A stretch of 6,240 bases of DNA, from the NCBI GenBank assembly GCA_036558305.1, contig DATBFX010000412.1:1-6240 (forward strand), given 5' to 3'. Made by a program: the position numbers and the translations under genes. This stretch comes from DATBFX01 sp036558305. GTDB taxonomy: Bacteria > Chloroflexota > Chloroflexia > Thermomicrobiales > UBA6265. The notes beneath the pieces were generated by a model that made no database searches, had not been told where the DNA came from, and worked only from the letters and a program-made list of their open reading frames with translations. Every line of letters starts with the position of its first letter. The first letter of the stretch is position 1. Shown here in pieces: positions 1 to 6,154 of the stretch.

Positions 1-749
1 CGCATCGCCGAACCCTGCGACAACCCGACTTCGCCGCCCGCGGACAGCCCGAGGTTAACGAGGAGCAGACCGCTGCCGAGGAGGAGCGTGCCGGGCAAAT
101 CGAGTCTTCGGAAACCGCCAGAGCGCGCGCTCTGCCCACCCGTTCCACGCCCCGCCAAGGCAATTGCGACGGCCACGATCAACCCGATCGGGATGTTGAT
201 CCAGAAGACCCAGCGCCATGGCTCGTCGCCGGGTGCGACCGCGACCGCGGCGGCGCCCCAGAGCGGACCCAATACCCAGCCCAACGTGTCGATCGCGCCG
301 ACGACGCCGAGGGCGGTCAGGCGTTGCCCGGCGGGGAGGAGGTCGCCGACGAGCGCCATCGTCACCGGCAGCAAGGCGCCCCCACCGGCACCCTGAACGG
401 CCCGCGCGGCGATCAACTCGTGGAGACTGCCGGCCGTGGCGCTCCAGACCGAACCGGCAAGGAAAACCGCCAGCGCGATCTCGAACGCGGCGGTGCGGCC
501 GAGGAGATCGGAGACCCGTCCCATCAACGGGATCGAGACGACGTAGGCAAGGAGGTAGGCGTTGACGACCCAGATGTACCGGTCGACGTCGGCGGTGTTG
601 ATGTGGAGGTCGAAGACCATCCGCGGCAGGATGGTCGCGATGACGGTCAGGTCGACCGCGCCGAGGAAAACCGCCGCCAGCGCCGCCACCAGCGCCCAGC
701 GGCGGTCACCTTCACGAACTCGGGGGATCGATGGTGATGTCGGCGTCAT
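1..749 (-). CDS. MFS transporter, DHA2/P55-like (partial; C-terminal part lies beyond the left edge)
   Basis: This is the N-terminal 249 residues of a multi-pass inner-membrane transporter of the major facilitator superfamily, 14-TM drug:H+ antiporter-2 type. The reading frame stays open to base 1. Visible marks are an acidic residue in TM1 (GAVDLTV, D33), motif A in the TM2-TM3 loop (GRVSDLLGR, about 77-85), a motif-C-like Gly/Pro segment in TM5 (GAIDTLGWVLGP, about 151-162), and the family-typical WRWVFWINIPIG (about 178-189) before TM6. The ATG at 749-747 is the first in-frame start. It lies 38 nt inside the upstream LprG-like gene, so translation is probably coupled, and no clear ribosome site is seen. 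Pairing with an LprG-like protein points to a P55 (Rv1410)-type lipid exporter rather than a generic drug pump. That role is inferred from the neighbour and from remembered similarity around TM1-TM2. Confidence 0.88.
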   Translation of the reverse strand, partial: MTPTSPSIPRVREGDRRWALVAALAAVFLGAVDLTVIATILPRMVFDLHINTADVDRYIWVVNAYLLAYVVSIPLMGRVSDLLGRTAAFEIALAVFLAGSVWSATAGSLHELIAARAVQGAGGGALLPVTMALVGDLLPAGQRLTALGVVGAIDTLGWVLGPLWGAAAVAVAPGDEPWRWVFWINIPIGLIVAVAIALAGRGTGGQSARSGGFRRLDLPGTLLLGSGLLLVNLGLSAGGEVGLSQGSAM

Positions 750-1446
750 GGTCGAACAGGTCGAGCGTCCAGACCGCGGGTTTGTCGGTGCCCGGTGTCG
801 GCGGCTCGGCGAGTTTGGCCCGGACGAGGTTGGAGGTCTGCTGATCGATCCACAGATCGACGGTGATCGGCGAACCGGTCAGGGTGTTGTAGGTGAGCGG
901 GCCGATGACGGACTCGTCCACCTTCGCCTGGACGTGAAACGCTTGACGGCCGTCGATCTTCTCGTCGTCGAGGCGCTGGGCGTCGGTGACCCGGTTCATG
1001 ATCGGACCGATCCCGTTCTGGTTGTCGAAGAGCACCGACGGGTCGTACTCGAAGTCGACCGGTGCCGGACCCCATTTGCCGGTGATCAGGTCCGTCGTCC
1101 ACCACTGATCGCCGACGATGATCAGTTGCACGGTGACCGTCACCCGGCCCAGCGCCTCGACTTTGAACGTCGTCCGGACGCGATCGGGCCGGACGAGATC
1201 GCCCTCGGCTTCGAGGAGTTTCAGCGTGTTCGTCGCGTCGACGTACGTGTCGCCTTCGACCGAGAGTTTGAAGCGCACCGTCTGGGTGTTGGCCAATTGC
1301 TGACTGGCCCGCGCCAGGATGTCGGTCGCCGTGAGGTTGTCGGTCTGCTCGTCGGCGCGAGCGGTGAGCGGGGTGACCAGACCGAAGATCGCAATTGCGA
1401 ACAGGAGAATTCGCTTCACCCCCGAAGAGGGTTTCGTCAGTCGCAC
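712..1446 (-). CDS. Secreted LppX/LprAFG-family (LprG-like) lipid-binding protein without lipobox
   Basis: The 244-residue product has an N-terminal signal peptide: a basic n-region (RLTKPSSGVKR), a hydrophobic core about 13-28, and a TARA-DE site that suits signal peptidase I. The mature part starts with a helix (TATDILARASQQLANTQTVRFKL would be its span, about 39-61). It then shows the repeating beta-strand layout of the LppX_LprAFG fold, with VGDQWWTTDLITGKW near 111-125 and a DITIDPPSS tail. Known members bind acylated lipids in a hydrophobic cavity and hand them between a membrane transporter and the envelope. The GTG at 1446-1444 was chosen because AAAGG lies 8 nt upstream. A GTG at 1419 is the alternative and also leaves a signal peptide. 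The mature protein and signal contain no cysteine, so the usual lipoprotein anchor is missing. The gene overlaps the MFS gene downstream, and an extended -10 site lies about 60 nt upstream. Confidence 0.82.
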   Translation of the reverse strand: MRLTKPSSGVKRILLFAIAIFGLVTPLTARADEQTDNLTATDILARASQQLANTQTVRFKLSVEGDTYVDATNTLKLLEAEGDLVRPDRVRTTFKVEALGRVTVTVQLIIVGDQWWTTDLITGKWGPAPVDFEYDPSVLFDNQNGIGPIMNRVTDAQRLDDEKIDGRQAFHVQAKVDESVIGPLTYNTLTGSPITVDLWIDQQTSNLVRAKLAEPPTPGTDKPAVWTLDLFDHDADITIDPPSS

Positions 1447-1508
1447 GCAGGTTGCCTTTCGAAGCGCCTTTGTCTCACTCGACCCGTCTCCCGGTTGAGC
1501 CGCGCCGG

Positions 1509-1517
1509 AGTGTACCA
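1509..1517 (-). promoter_or_regulatory. Candidate extended -10 promoter for the LprG-like/MFS operon
   Basis: Read on the minus strand this is TGGTACACT, a TGn extended -10 with 4 of 6 matches to TATAAT (T1, A2, A4, T6). No convincing -35 is seen 16-18 nt upstream. The predicted transcript start near 1502 would give a leader of about 55 nt before the GTG at 1446. It is a pattern match only. Confidence 0.35.
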
Positions 1518-1614
1518 CCGAGCAAGCGGACGCCCGCCCGAATCGGATACGCCGCGCGCAGCCGCGCGGATGCATCGCGGGCGAATGGAGCCCGTTGCGA
1601 CGGCCGGGAACGCG

Positions 1615-1643
1615 TTGCCCGCCCCTGAGTAGCGTGCTATTAT
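1615..1643 (+). promoter_or_regulatory. Sigma-70-type promoter for the PP2C-amidohydrolase-ruvA unit
   Basis: TTGCCC (1615-1620, 4/6 to TTGACA) is followed after exactly 17 nt by TATTAT (1638-1643, 5/6 to TATAAT). The predicted start near 1650 gives a leader of about 38 nt to the chosen GTG at 1688. A GTG at 1658 would be almost leaderless, which argues for the later start. Confidence 0.6.
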
Positions 1644-1687
1644 CGGGCGCCGATTTGGTGGCGCCTCATACCGAGTATGGCCAGACC

Positions 1688-2605
1688 GTGACCGAGCAAC
1701 TTGCCCTAACGAAGCCGGAGGTTCCGCTCCGGATCGACGTTGGTTCGGCCACCCACGTCGGTGGGCGATCCGAGAACGAGGATGCGGTCGACGTCGGCGA
1801 GTTGCCGCCGGTCGGAACCGGAGAGGAAACCTCGGAAGGCGGGTTTCTCCTCGCCGTCGCCGACGGGATGGGCGGCTACCAGCGGGGCGAAGTCGCCAGC
1901 AACATCGCCATCGAAACGATGCGCACCATGTTCGCCGAGGATCCCGGAGCGGACGTGGCGCTTCTGCTCAAGCAGGCCTTTCGCCGAGCCAACGAGCGGA
2001 TCTACGAGAGCGGACTCGCAACCGGGCCCTCGGCGATGATGGGCACGACCCTGATCGTCGTCGCCACCCGCGGCAAGTACGCGACGATCGCCAGTATCGG
2101 CGACAGTCGGGCCTACCTCGCGCGTGCCAACCGCCTGACCCAGATCACCAAGGATCACTCGCTCGTCGCCGAGCAAGTCGCGCGGGGTTCGATGACCGCG
2201 GAGGAGGCGCGCGAGAGCCCCCACCGCAACATCCTCACCCACGCCCTCGGGCACAAACCGAAACTCGACGCGAAGATGCCGAACATCTTCGAGATCACCC
2301 TGCTGCCCGAGGATCGCCTGCTCATCTGCACGGACGGTTTCTTCGACGTGGTGCCGGACGACGACCTGCTCCGCATCGTGCTCGAACATCCGGCCGACGA
2401 GGCCGCCCAGCTCCTGGTCGACACCGCGGTCGAGCGCGGAACGTCGGACAACGTCAGCGCGGTCGTGGCGGCGGTGCAACCGGTCCGAGTCGCGGCGCCG
2501 GTGCCCGTCGGCGCCGGGGCACGGCCGTCGTACTTGCTTCCGGCGATCGCCCTGCTGGTCCTGGTCGTCGTCCTCGCGGTCGTCGTCTTCCTGCTCGTGA
2601 CGTAG
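1688..2605 (+). CDS. PP2C-family serine/threonine phosphatase with C-terminal membrane anchor
   Basis: This 305-residue metal-dependent (PPM) protein phosphatase should remove phosphate from Ser/Thr residues, opposing Hanks-type kinases. The PP2C motifs appear in order: GGRSENED (25-32, with R27 and D32), VADGMGG (57-63, D59 metal ligand), MGTTL (118-122), IGDSRAYL (137-144), KDHS (155-158), LTHALG (183-188), ICTDG (213-217, D216) and GTSDNVS (251-257, D254). All expected metal ligands are present. After a short Ala/Pro/Val linker (about 264-280) a single hydrophobic helix (about 282-304) reaches the C-terminus, so the catalytic domain is probably held on the cytoplasmic face of the membrane. 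The GTG at 1688 is preferred because the domain begins soon after it and the promoter ends at 1643; GTG 1658 is an alternative. No kinase gene is adjacent. The amidohydrolase gene follows after 6 nt. Confidence 0.92.
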   Translation: MTEQLALTKPEVPLRIDVGSATHVGGRSENEDAVDVGELPPVGTGEETSEGGFLLAVADGMGGYQRGEVASNIAIETMRTMFAEDPGADVALLLKQAFRRANERIYESGLATGPSAMMGTTLIVVATRGKYATIASIGDSRAYLARANRLTQITKDHSLVAEQVARGSMTAEEARESPHRNILTHALGHKPKLDAKMPNIFEITLLPEDRLLICTDGFFDVVPDDDLLRIVLEHPADEAAQLLVDTAVERGTSDNVSAVVAAVQPVRVAAPVPVGAGARPSYLLPAIALLVLVVVLAVVVFLLVT

Positions 2606-2611
2606 TTCGCC

Positions 2612-3508
2612 TTGTCCGCCGCCGAAGCCGTGGACGCCGAGCCGCTCGTTGTCGATGCGCACACGCACATCTTCACGCCCGACGTCGTGCGTGGGCGCGA
2701 GGCGTACGTCGGCCGCGACCTCTGGTTCGAGCACCTCTACGCGGACCCGCGCGCGCTCCTGGTGACCTCGGATGACCTGCTTGCAAGCATGGAAGCCGCC
2801 GGCATCGACCAGTCGGTGGTCTGCGGTTTTCCCTGGCACGATCCGGGAATCTGCCGCGAGCAGAACGACTATCTGTCCGAGGCGTGTGCCGGTAGCGGGG
2901 GCCGGCTGTTCTGGCTCGGCAGCGTCTCACCGACACATCGAGCGCACGCATCGGACGAGGCGGCCCGCTGTTTCGCCTTGGGCGCGGTTGGGATCGGCGA
3001 ACTCAACGCCGACGCCCAAAGGTTCGACCTCACGTCTACCACCGATCTCGGCGCGGTCGTCGAAGCTTGCGTCGCCCACGACAAGCCCTTGATGCTCCAC
3101 ACCACCGAGCCGGTCGGCCACTCGTATCCCGGCAAGGGGACGGCGACGCCGGATCGGCTGGTGAGGTTCCTCGAGAACCACCCGCTGGTTCGCGTCGTCG
3201 CCGCCCATTGGGGGGGCGGTCTGCCGTTCTACGAGTTGATGCCGGAGGTGGCGCGCGTGGCCGCGCGGGTCGTGTACGATTCCGCCGCATCGACCTATCT
3301 CTATCGGTTCGAGGTGTTTCGCACCGTGCTTGACCTGGTTGGACCCGATCGCGTGCTGTTCGCCAGCGATTTCCCGGTGCTGCGGCAGGACCGGTTCCTG
3401 CGGCGTGTCCGCCAAACGCCGTGGCGGGATTCCGCGGAAATGGCGCGGGTGCTCGGCGAAAATGCCCGTCACATCTACCGGTTGCCGGAACGCGAGGTGC
3501 AAGGGTGA
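2612..3508 (+). CDS. Amidohydrolase-2 family TIM-barrel metal-dependent hydrolase
   Basis: The 298-residue product looks like a complete amidohydrolase-related (COG2159/PF04909-type) enzyme. The metal-binding HxH motif follows the first strand (VDAHTHIF, H17 and H19). Later come E130 (GIGELNAD), H163 (LMLHTTEP), H199 (AAHWGGG) and the barrel-closing Asp D253 (LFASDFPVL), each at a place where this family carries metal or catalytic ligands. The C-terminus ends with the family's NARHIYRL-type helix. Members perform hydrolysis or decarboxylation of varied small molecules, and the substrate cannot be told from sequence. The start is uncertain: TTG at 2612 lies 6 nt after the phosphatase stop, while GTG at 2630 gives a protein six residues shorter that still begins well before the HxH strand. 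Neither has a clear ribosome site. Its stop overlaps the ruvA start by 4 nt, so it is in one transcript with phosphatase and RuvA. Confidence 0.87.
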   Translation: MSAAEAVDAEPLVVDAHTHIFTPDVVRGREAYVGRDLWFEHLYADPRALLVTSDDLLASMEAAGIDQSVVCGFPWHDPGICREQNDYLSEACAGSGGRLFWLGSVSPTHRAHASDEAARCFALGAVGIGELNADAQRFDLTSTTDLGAVVEACVAHDKPLMLHTTEPVGHSYPGKGTATPDRLVRFLENHPLVRVVAAHWGGGLPFYELMPEVARVAARVVYDSAASTYLYRFEVFRTVLDLVGPDRVLFASDFPVLRQDRFLRRVRQTPWRDSAEMARVLGENARHIYRLPEREVQG

Positions 3509-4080
3509 TCGCCGGTTTGCGCGGACGACTCGACGCGAAACTGGCCGACGCGTTGCTCGTCGAAGTCGGCGGCGTCGTCTTCCGCGTCGGTACGAGCGCA
3601 TCCACGCTCGGAGAAGTCGGCGACGTCGGGGAGCCCGTCCGCTTGCAGACGTACCTCTTCGTTCGCGAAGACCAGTTGACCCTCTACGGATTCGCGACCG
3701 GCGAAGAATTGAAGCTGTTCGAGACGCTGATCGCGGTCACCGGTGTCGGACCGCGGCTGGCATGCGCGATCCTCTCCAGTCTGCGGGTCGAAACCCTGCA
3801 CGAGGCGATCCAGGCGGGCAATGCCGACCTCCTCGCCACGGTGCCGGGTGTCGGCAAGAAAACGGCCGCCCGCCTGATCGTCGAGTTGCGAGGCAAACTC
3901 CCGACTACCGGGATCGTCTCGGCGCCGGTGGGTCGCGACGACCTCGAAGTCGTCGAGGCGTTGCGAGCCCTGGGCTATACCACGGCCGAGGCGAACGCCG
4001 CCGTCGGCCGCGTCGAAACGACCGAGGGGATGACGGTCGAGGACCGCGTCGTCGCCGCGCTGCGCGAACTCGGACAGTAG
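3505..4080 (+). CDS. ruvA: Holliday junction branch-migration protein RuvA
   Basis: This 191-residue protein matches the usual RuvA length. RuvA tetramers bind four-way DNA junctions and load the RuvB motor for branch migration in recombinational repair. The three domains are visible: an N-terminal OB fold (about 1-62, opening MIAGLRGRL), a central region with two helix-hairpin-helix motifs (VTGVGPRLA near 78-86 and VPGVGKKTA near 113-121), and a flexible linker followed by the C-terminal RuvB-contacting domain (about 146-190, EALRALGYTTAEA). The acidic pin residues E55 and D56 (VREDQLTLYGF) fall at the same positions as in the E. coli protein. GTG at 3505 overlaps the previous stop as GTGA and has GAGG 7 nt upstream. 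Unusually, no ruvB follows and no ruvC precedes it; instead it closes a phosphatase-amidohydrolase transcript. A long palindrome starts one base before its stop codon. Confidence 0.96.
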   Translation: MIAGLRGRLDAKLADALLVEVGGVVFRVGTSASTLGEVGDVGEPVRLQTYLFVREDQLTLYGFATGEELKLFETLIAVTGVGPRLACAILSSLRVETLHEAIQAGNADLLATVPGVGKKTAARLIVELRGKLPTTGIVSAPVGRDDLEVVEALRALGYTTAEANAAVGRVETTEGMTVEDRVVAALRELGQ

Positions 4081-4119
4081 GGGCGGACCGGGTGCCCTCT
4101 GGGCGCTGTCCGCCCCTAC
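4077..4119 (+). repeat. REP-like long hairpin overlapping the ruvA stop codon
   Basis: A perfect 12-base inverted repeat, GTAGGGGCGGAC (4077-4088) and GTCCGCCCCTAC (4108-4119), encloses a second 6-bp stem, GTGCCC/GGGCGC (4092-4097, 4101-4106), with a TCT loop. The inner stem contains a U-G pair that only forms in plus-strand RNA. There is no T-run after it, so it is not a standard intrinsic terminator, though it could protect the 3' end of the mRNA. The TAGGGGCG...CGCCCCTA form resembles dispersed extragenic palindromes seen in many bacterial genomes, which is family knowledge and not checked here. Confidence 0.6.
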
Positions 4120-4158
4120 ACGACGTGACGGCGTGACTGCTCTGTAACTCGCCGCGGG

Positions 4159-4222
4159 CCTTCGCCGCGCCCGGGACCTTCGAGGGAGGGCCCCCGTTTG
4201 GTCCACCCAAGCGCGGCGAAGG
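4159..4222. repeat. Second intergenic palindrome between convergent operons
   Basis: CCTTCGCCGCGC (4159-4170) and GCGCGGCGAAGG (4211-4222) form a perfect 12-bp stem around a 40-nt loop. The loop holds a nested GGACC/GGTCC stem (4174-4178, 4200-4204) and an inner CGAGGG/CCCCCG stem with one mismatch (4181-4186, 4191-4196). A partial direct copy, TCGCCGCG, lies at 4150-4157 and again at 4162-4169. With no T-run on either strand, it is either a factor-independent barrier between convergent transcripts or a dispersed structural repeat. No coding is supported in 4081-4264. Confidence 0.5.
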
Positions 4223-4264
4223 AGCTTTCCTGTCGTCGTCGAGAGTCGATCCTGCGATTCGCGA

Positions 4265-5110
4265 CTACCCACTCCTCTTCAACCGGCCGGTCTTCTTGGC
4301 GTAGCGTTCGCCGGCCTGGAAGACCCAGAGACCGAGTGGGATGCAGACCGCACCCATGATCAGCAGCGGCCAGATCGAACTCCAGAGCGACGAGACGCTC
4401 GCCCCGTCGAGCAGCGCGGCACGGACTCCTTGCAGCGCGTAGGTCACCGGCGAGATCTTCGCCAGCGCCTGCATCCAACTCGGCAGCACCTCCACCGGGT
4501 AGTAGACACCCGAGATCAGCAGCAGGGTCGATCCGAAGATCATCGTCACCTGCTGGCCCTTCTCCGGGGAGAGCAGCGGCATCACCGCCGCACACATCCC
4601 GAACCCGACCAGGGAGACGCTGCAGATCGCCAGGATCAGGAGAGCCGCCGGGTAGTTGGCGCCGGCCACGTCGAGTTCGAAGAAGAGCGAGATGACGCCG
4701 AACATGATCACGGAGCGGATCAGCCCGTAGATCACGGCGTAGATACTCGTCCCGATCAGGTGCGTCGCCCGGCTCGCCGGGCTCATGAACGTGTACTCGA
4801 TCGTCCCCTCCCAACGCTCCCAGCTCACCGTCTCCGAGAGGATGTCGAAGAGCATCGAGAGGTAACTCCAGAGCATCGCCCCGATCAGGAGGTAGGTCGT
4901 CAGGTGGGCGCCGCTCTGCGTGCCGCCGCTCTGATCGACGCCGACGCCGATGAACCCGATGCTCATCGCGCTCGCCGTCGTGTAGAAGAACCAGACGACC
5001 TCCCACATGAAGTAGCGCTTGGTCAGGTAGTAGTTGCGTTGAACGAACCCCCAGGCGGCGATCAGCTCGGTGAGCCAGTTCGCGCGCGAGAGGCGGACGG
5101 TCTGTTGCAT
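4265..5110 (-). CDS. ABC-2 type exporter, permease subunit
   Basis: The 281-residue integral membrane protein has about six hydrophobic segments (near 36-57, 71-92, 122-146, 154-178, 188-206 and 246-266), the normal size and layout of an ABC2_membrane permease. Typical marks are the cytoplasmic loop WERWEGTIEYTFMSP (about 97-111), expected to contact the ATPase, and the late LLISGVYYPVEVLPSWMQAL stretch (about 197-216) followed by PVTYALQG before the last helix. Such permeases pair with one ATPase to export drugs, polysaccharides, lipids or peptides; the substrate is not readable. The ATG at 5110-5108 shares its A with the ATPase stop (TGATG), with AGGAGG 10 nt upstream inside the ATPase gene, so the two are translationally coupled. 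The frame runs open further upstream within the ATPase gene, but that part is a shadow. It converges with ruvA. Confidence 0.92.
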   Translation of the reverse strand: MQQTVRLSRANWLTELIAAWGFVQRNYYLTKRYFMWEVVWFFYTTASAMSIGFIGVGVDQSGGTQSGAHLTTYLLIGAMLWSYLSMLFDILSETVSWERWEGTIEYTFMSPASRATHLIGTSIYAVIYGLIRSVIMFGVISLFFELDVAGANYPAALLILAICSVSLVGFGMCAAVMPLLSPEKGQQVTMIFGSTLLLISGVYYPVEVLPSWMQALAKISPVTYALQGVRAALLDGASVSSLWSSIWPLLIMGAVCIPLGLWVFQAGERYAKKTGRLKRSG

Positions 5111-5913
5111 CAGGCTGCGACCTCCTCGTCGACGTCGGCCTCCTCGAACGAGGAGCCGGTGGCGGCCATGAACACTTCTTCCAGGTTCGGCAGGTTGCCG
5201 TCGGTCTGGTACCGACGTTTCAGGGCGTGCGGTTCGTCGAGCTCGACGATCCGGCCGTTGACCATGATCCCGACCCGGTCGCAAAGCTCCTCGGCTTCGT
5301 CCATGTCGTGCGTGCAGAGCAGGATCGAGGCGTCGTGCTCCTCGCGGATCGATCGCACCACCGCCTGCACGTCCTTCTTGCTGCGCGGGTCGAGACCGGT
5401 CGTCGGTTCGTCGAGCAGCATCAGCATCGGGCTGGTCAAGAGCGCCCGCGCCAGCGCGATCTTCTGCTGCATCCCGCGCGAGAGGTGCTCCATCGGTTCC
5501 GACGACCGCTTCATGTCGAAACCCATCCCCGAGAGGATGCTGGCGATCTTCGGTTTGGCCTCGGCCGAGGTCACCCCGTAGAACTTCGAGCTGTAGAGCA
5601 GGTTTTCCCAGGCCGAGAGTTTCTTGAAGAAGCTCGCTTCGACGCTGACCCGATTCATCATCCGCTGCGCCGCCCGCTGATGGCGCACGGCGTCGACGCC
5701 GAAGATGCGAGCCTCTCCCTTGTCGGGCAGGATCAACGTCGAGAGGACGCGGACCAGCGTGCTCTTCCCGCTTCCGTTCGGACCGAGGATGCCGACGACT
5801 TCCCCCCGTCCCACCTGCAACGAAATCCCGGCAAGCGCGGTTACCTGCTCACCCCGCTTCTTGGCGAACCGCTTCTCGACGTCGACCAGTTCGATCGCGT
5901 ACCGATCGTTCAC
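5110..5913 (-). CDS. ABC-2 type exporter, ATP-binding subunit
   Basis: This is the 267-residue cytoplasmic ATPase partner of the permease. It shows Walker A GPNGSGKST (44-52), the signature LSRGMQQK (144-151), Walker B LMLLDEP with catalytic E169, the D-loop GLDP (173-176) and H-loop H202 (CTHDMDEAEE). The start is the GTG at 5913-5911, preceded by AAAGGAG (5926-5920) at 6 nt, a near-ideal ribosome site. An upstream in-frame ATG at 5964 sits in the T-run of a terminator and has no ribosome site, so it was not used. At the Q-loop, where a Gln normally sits, the segment reads SVEASFFKKLSAWENL (about 90-105), so Glu seems to replace Gln. The C-terminal tail is acidic (EEADVDEEVAA). Expression seems to depend on read-through of the terminator at 5965-6002, because no separate promoter is seen in the 51 nt between that terminator and the start. 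Confidence 0.94.
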   Translation of the reverse strand: MNDRYAIELVDVEKRFAKKRGEQVTALAGISLQVGRGEVVGILGPNGSGKSTLVRVLSTLILPDKGEARIFGVDAVRHQRAAQRMMNRVSVEASFFKKLSAWENLLYSSKFYGVTSAEAKPKIASILSGMGFDMKRSSEPMEHLSRGMQQKIALARALLTSPMLMLLDEPTTGLDPRSKKDVQAVVRSIREEHDASILLCTHDMDEAEELCDRVGIMVNGRIVELDEPHALKRRYQTDGNLPNLEEVFMAATGSSFEEADVDEEVAA

Positions 5914-5964
5914 ACCGATCTCCTTTCCCTCGCCTTGACGACGAACCGAATAGACGGCGGGCAT

Positions 5965-6002
5965 AAAAAGAGGCTCCCGGTCGTTTCCGCCCGGGAGCCC
6001 CT
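5965..6002 (-). terminator. Intrinsic terminator between the small ORF and the ABC exporter genes
   Basis: In minus-strand RNA, 12 pairs form between AGGGGCUCCCGG (6002-5991) and CCGGGAGCCUCU (5980-5969), including one G-U. The 10-nt apical part can close as CG-GAAA-CG with a GNRA-type tetraloop. It runs directly into UUUUU (5969-5965, the first U paired). This is a textbook Rho-independent terminator, placed 51 nt before the exporter ATPase start. It either ends the small-ORF transcript or acts as an attenuator of the exporter. Confidence 0.88.
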
Positions 6003-6031
6003 GCTGCTGTCGAATCGCATCCGTCGGTGGT

Positions 6032-6154
6032 TCATTCCATCCAACGTGGCGGTGGGTCGAACAGGGCAGACTCCTCCCCAGGCATTCCGGCACCAAACGG
6101 CTCCGCGAACGGAGCACCGATGCCGATCCTGTTTGGCACCCAGTAACGGGTCAC
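6032..6154 (-). CDS. Putative 40-residue small protein or leader peptide upstream of the ABC exporter
   Basis: This small frame starts with GTG and encodes 40 residues, beginning MTRYWVPNRIGIGAP and ending FDPPPRWME before TGA. No family is recognised. It is Gly/Pro-rich, has two Trp, one basic cluster near the start, acidic residues late (EE at 27-28) and no Cys, signal peptide or transmembrane span. Support comes from context: AGGAAGGG (6169-6162) lies 7 nt before the GTG, a promoter with a perfect -35 lies about 35 nt upstream of the start, and a terminator follows 30 nt after the stop. The third-position GC content is near two thirds, lower than expected for the neighbouring genes, and an ORF this short can arise by chance. 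The same bases also form strong RNA helices, so the region may act as structured RNA, with or without translation. It could be a regulatory leader, a peptide substrate of the exporter, or non-coding. Confidence 0.42.
   Translation of the reverse strand: MTRYWVPNRIGIGAPFAEPFGAGMPGEESALFDPPPRWME

Noticed and set aside
562..1632. Long plus-strand open frame of 356 codons.
   Set aside because: It is antisense to two well-supported minus-strand genes, gives a low-complexity Arg/Asp-rich product without domains, and is typical of a shadow frame in high-GC DNA.
1706..2839. Long minus-strand open frame of 377 codons opposite the phosphatase.
   Set aside because: It is the antisense shadow of the PP2C gene, with a His/Asp/Arg-rich product and no family motifs.
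4108..4125. The ruvA 3' hairpin as a Rho-independent terminator.
   Set aside because: No T-run follows the stem on either strand; it is kept only as a structural repeat.
4159..4230. Minus-strand sequence GGGTGGACCAAACGGG followed by a GC-rich stem looks like the 3' end (antiterminator/terminator) of a T-box leader.
   Set aside because: It lies after the permease stop with no minus-strand gene downstream to control, there is no room for stem I outside coding sequence, and the core differs from the usual GGGTGGNACCGCG. An Infernal RF00230 hit on this strand would reopen it.
4430..5581. Long plus-strand open frame of 383 codons opposite the ABC genes.
   Set aside because: It is antisense to both exporter genes, whose motifs are clear; the composition is that of a shadow frame.
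6032..6070. Minus-strand TGTTCGACCC resembling a tRNA T-loop.
   Set aside because: No matching acceptor, D-arm or anticodon stem could be built around it.
5110..6117. Longer frame for the ABC ATPase starting at 6117 or at the ATG at 5964.
   Set aside because: The extra N-terminus would run through the terminator and the small ORF, has no ribosome site, and is not part of the ABC domain. The GTG at 5913 has an excellent ribosome site.
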